Source: Planctomycetota bacterium (GTDB lineage Bacteria > Planctomycetota > Planctomycetia > Pirellulales > Thermoguttaceae). Taken from it: a DNA stretch of 6,390 bases. Within the stretch, counting starts at the first letter, position 1; each line of letters opens with the position of its first letter. Of the stretch, positions 6,040-6,390 are shown piece after piece. The position numbers and the translations under genes were made by a program. The notes beneath the pieces were generated by a model. That model was not told where the DNA came from and did no database searches. It saw only the letters and a list, made by a program, of their open reading frames with translations. The DNA lies in the NCBI GenBank assembly GCA_013202535.1, contig JABMRP010000044.1, positions 1 through 6,390 on the forward strand. The letters are read 5' to 3'.

Positions 6040-6390
6040 CTATCGTTCCCACCGCCGACAATACATGTGGTTGCAGGACAGCATCTGCCGATAGTATTCC
6101 TCCGGATCGGTCTCCTTCAGTTCCAAGAGCTTCGCGACCTGCTCGCTCGCGTTGATCATCAGCGTCTTCATCTCGTCGTCGGTGATCCTGCTCGACTCGG
6201 GGTTCGACAAAAGTCCTGATGATTTCCCGGCGTGCAGGTCTTCGATGGGACCGTTGCGGAAGGCCATGGCCACGATGGCGTTCGCCTCGTCTCGAAGCGC
6301 GAAGCCTTCGGGGAACAGCCGTGCATCCGAGAGCGCCCGGTGATCTTCCGACTCCGCCACCCGCAGGTACCGAGCCAGTCCTTCCAACCA
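6040..6390 (-). CDS. Uncharacterised conserved protein, possible exonuclease C-terminus fusion (N-terminus beyond the window)
   Basis: The last 116 residues are visible; the frame is still open at the right edge. The first part, GLARYLRVAESEDHRALSDARL, contains H17-x-A-x-x-D22-A, the pattern of the ExoIII motif of DnaQ-type 3'-5' exonucleases. If real, the missing part would carry the DxE and other acidic residues. The rest, with FRNGPIEDLHAG (44-55), SRITDDEMK (67-75) and a helical tail ending CNHMYCRRWER, resembles from memory a small conserved family found in bacteria and phage-like regions, without a function I can name. No internal start with a ribosome site separates the two parts, which supports one continuous protein. 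No signal peptide or membrane segment is visible. A terminator follows 20 bases after the stop. Confidence 0.75.
   Translation of the reverse strand, partial: WLEGLARYLRVAESEDHRALSDARLFPEGFALRDEANAIVAMAFRNGPIEDLHAGKSSGLLSNPESSRITDDEMKTLMINASEQVAKLLELKETDPEEYYRQMLSCNHMYCRRWER

Overview
The window looks like a GC-rich bacterial chromosome segment, most likely from a planctomycete of the Pirellulales type. This is inferred from protein style (the threonine synthase N-terminus, the DksA-like protein) and from sparse Shine-Dalgarno use. No rRNA or marker gene confirms it. Four genes are complete and two run off the window edges.

Layout. Bases 1-1371 (minus) hold most of a ClC-family chloride channel/transporter whose C-terminus lies outside the window. 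After a 303-base gap come two closely spaced minus-strand genes in the order of transcription: a TraR/DksA-type zinc-finger regulator (2270-2638) and the lipoprotein signal peptidase lspA (1675-2256). They are 13 bases apart, with a near-consensus promoter just upstream (2706-2734). A long divergent intergenic region (2639-3277) follows. It contains a REP-like inverted repeat, a second long-range inverted repeat and an AT-rich promoter-like patch. On the plus strand thrC (threonine synthase) and dapB (4-hydroxy-tetrahydrodipicolinate reductase) lie 26 bases apart. They probably form a small aspartate-family amino acid operon, with one gene in the threonine branch and one in the lysine/diaminopimelate branch.

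Bases 5506-6039 carry no credible protein gene but are rich in structure. There is what looks like only the 5' half of a tRNA-Arg(ACG), a plausible terminator behind it, a perfect 16-base palindrome, and a terminator for the last gene. That gene (6040 to the right edge, minus) is the C-terminal part of a protein with an H-x-A-x-x-D-A motif reminiscent of DnaQ-type exonucleases, followed by a conserved domain of no function known to me. The broken tRNA and this gene suggest that the right end is a junction between housekeeping and accessory DNA.

I see no convincing new multi-gene system. The items most worth a second look are the tRNA half, the possible exonuclease fusion, the substituted ion-path residues of the ClC protein, and the intergenic palindromes.
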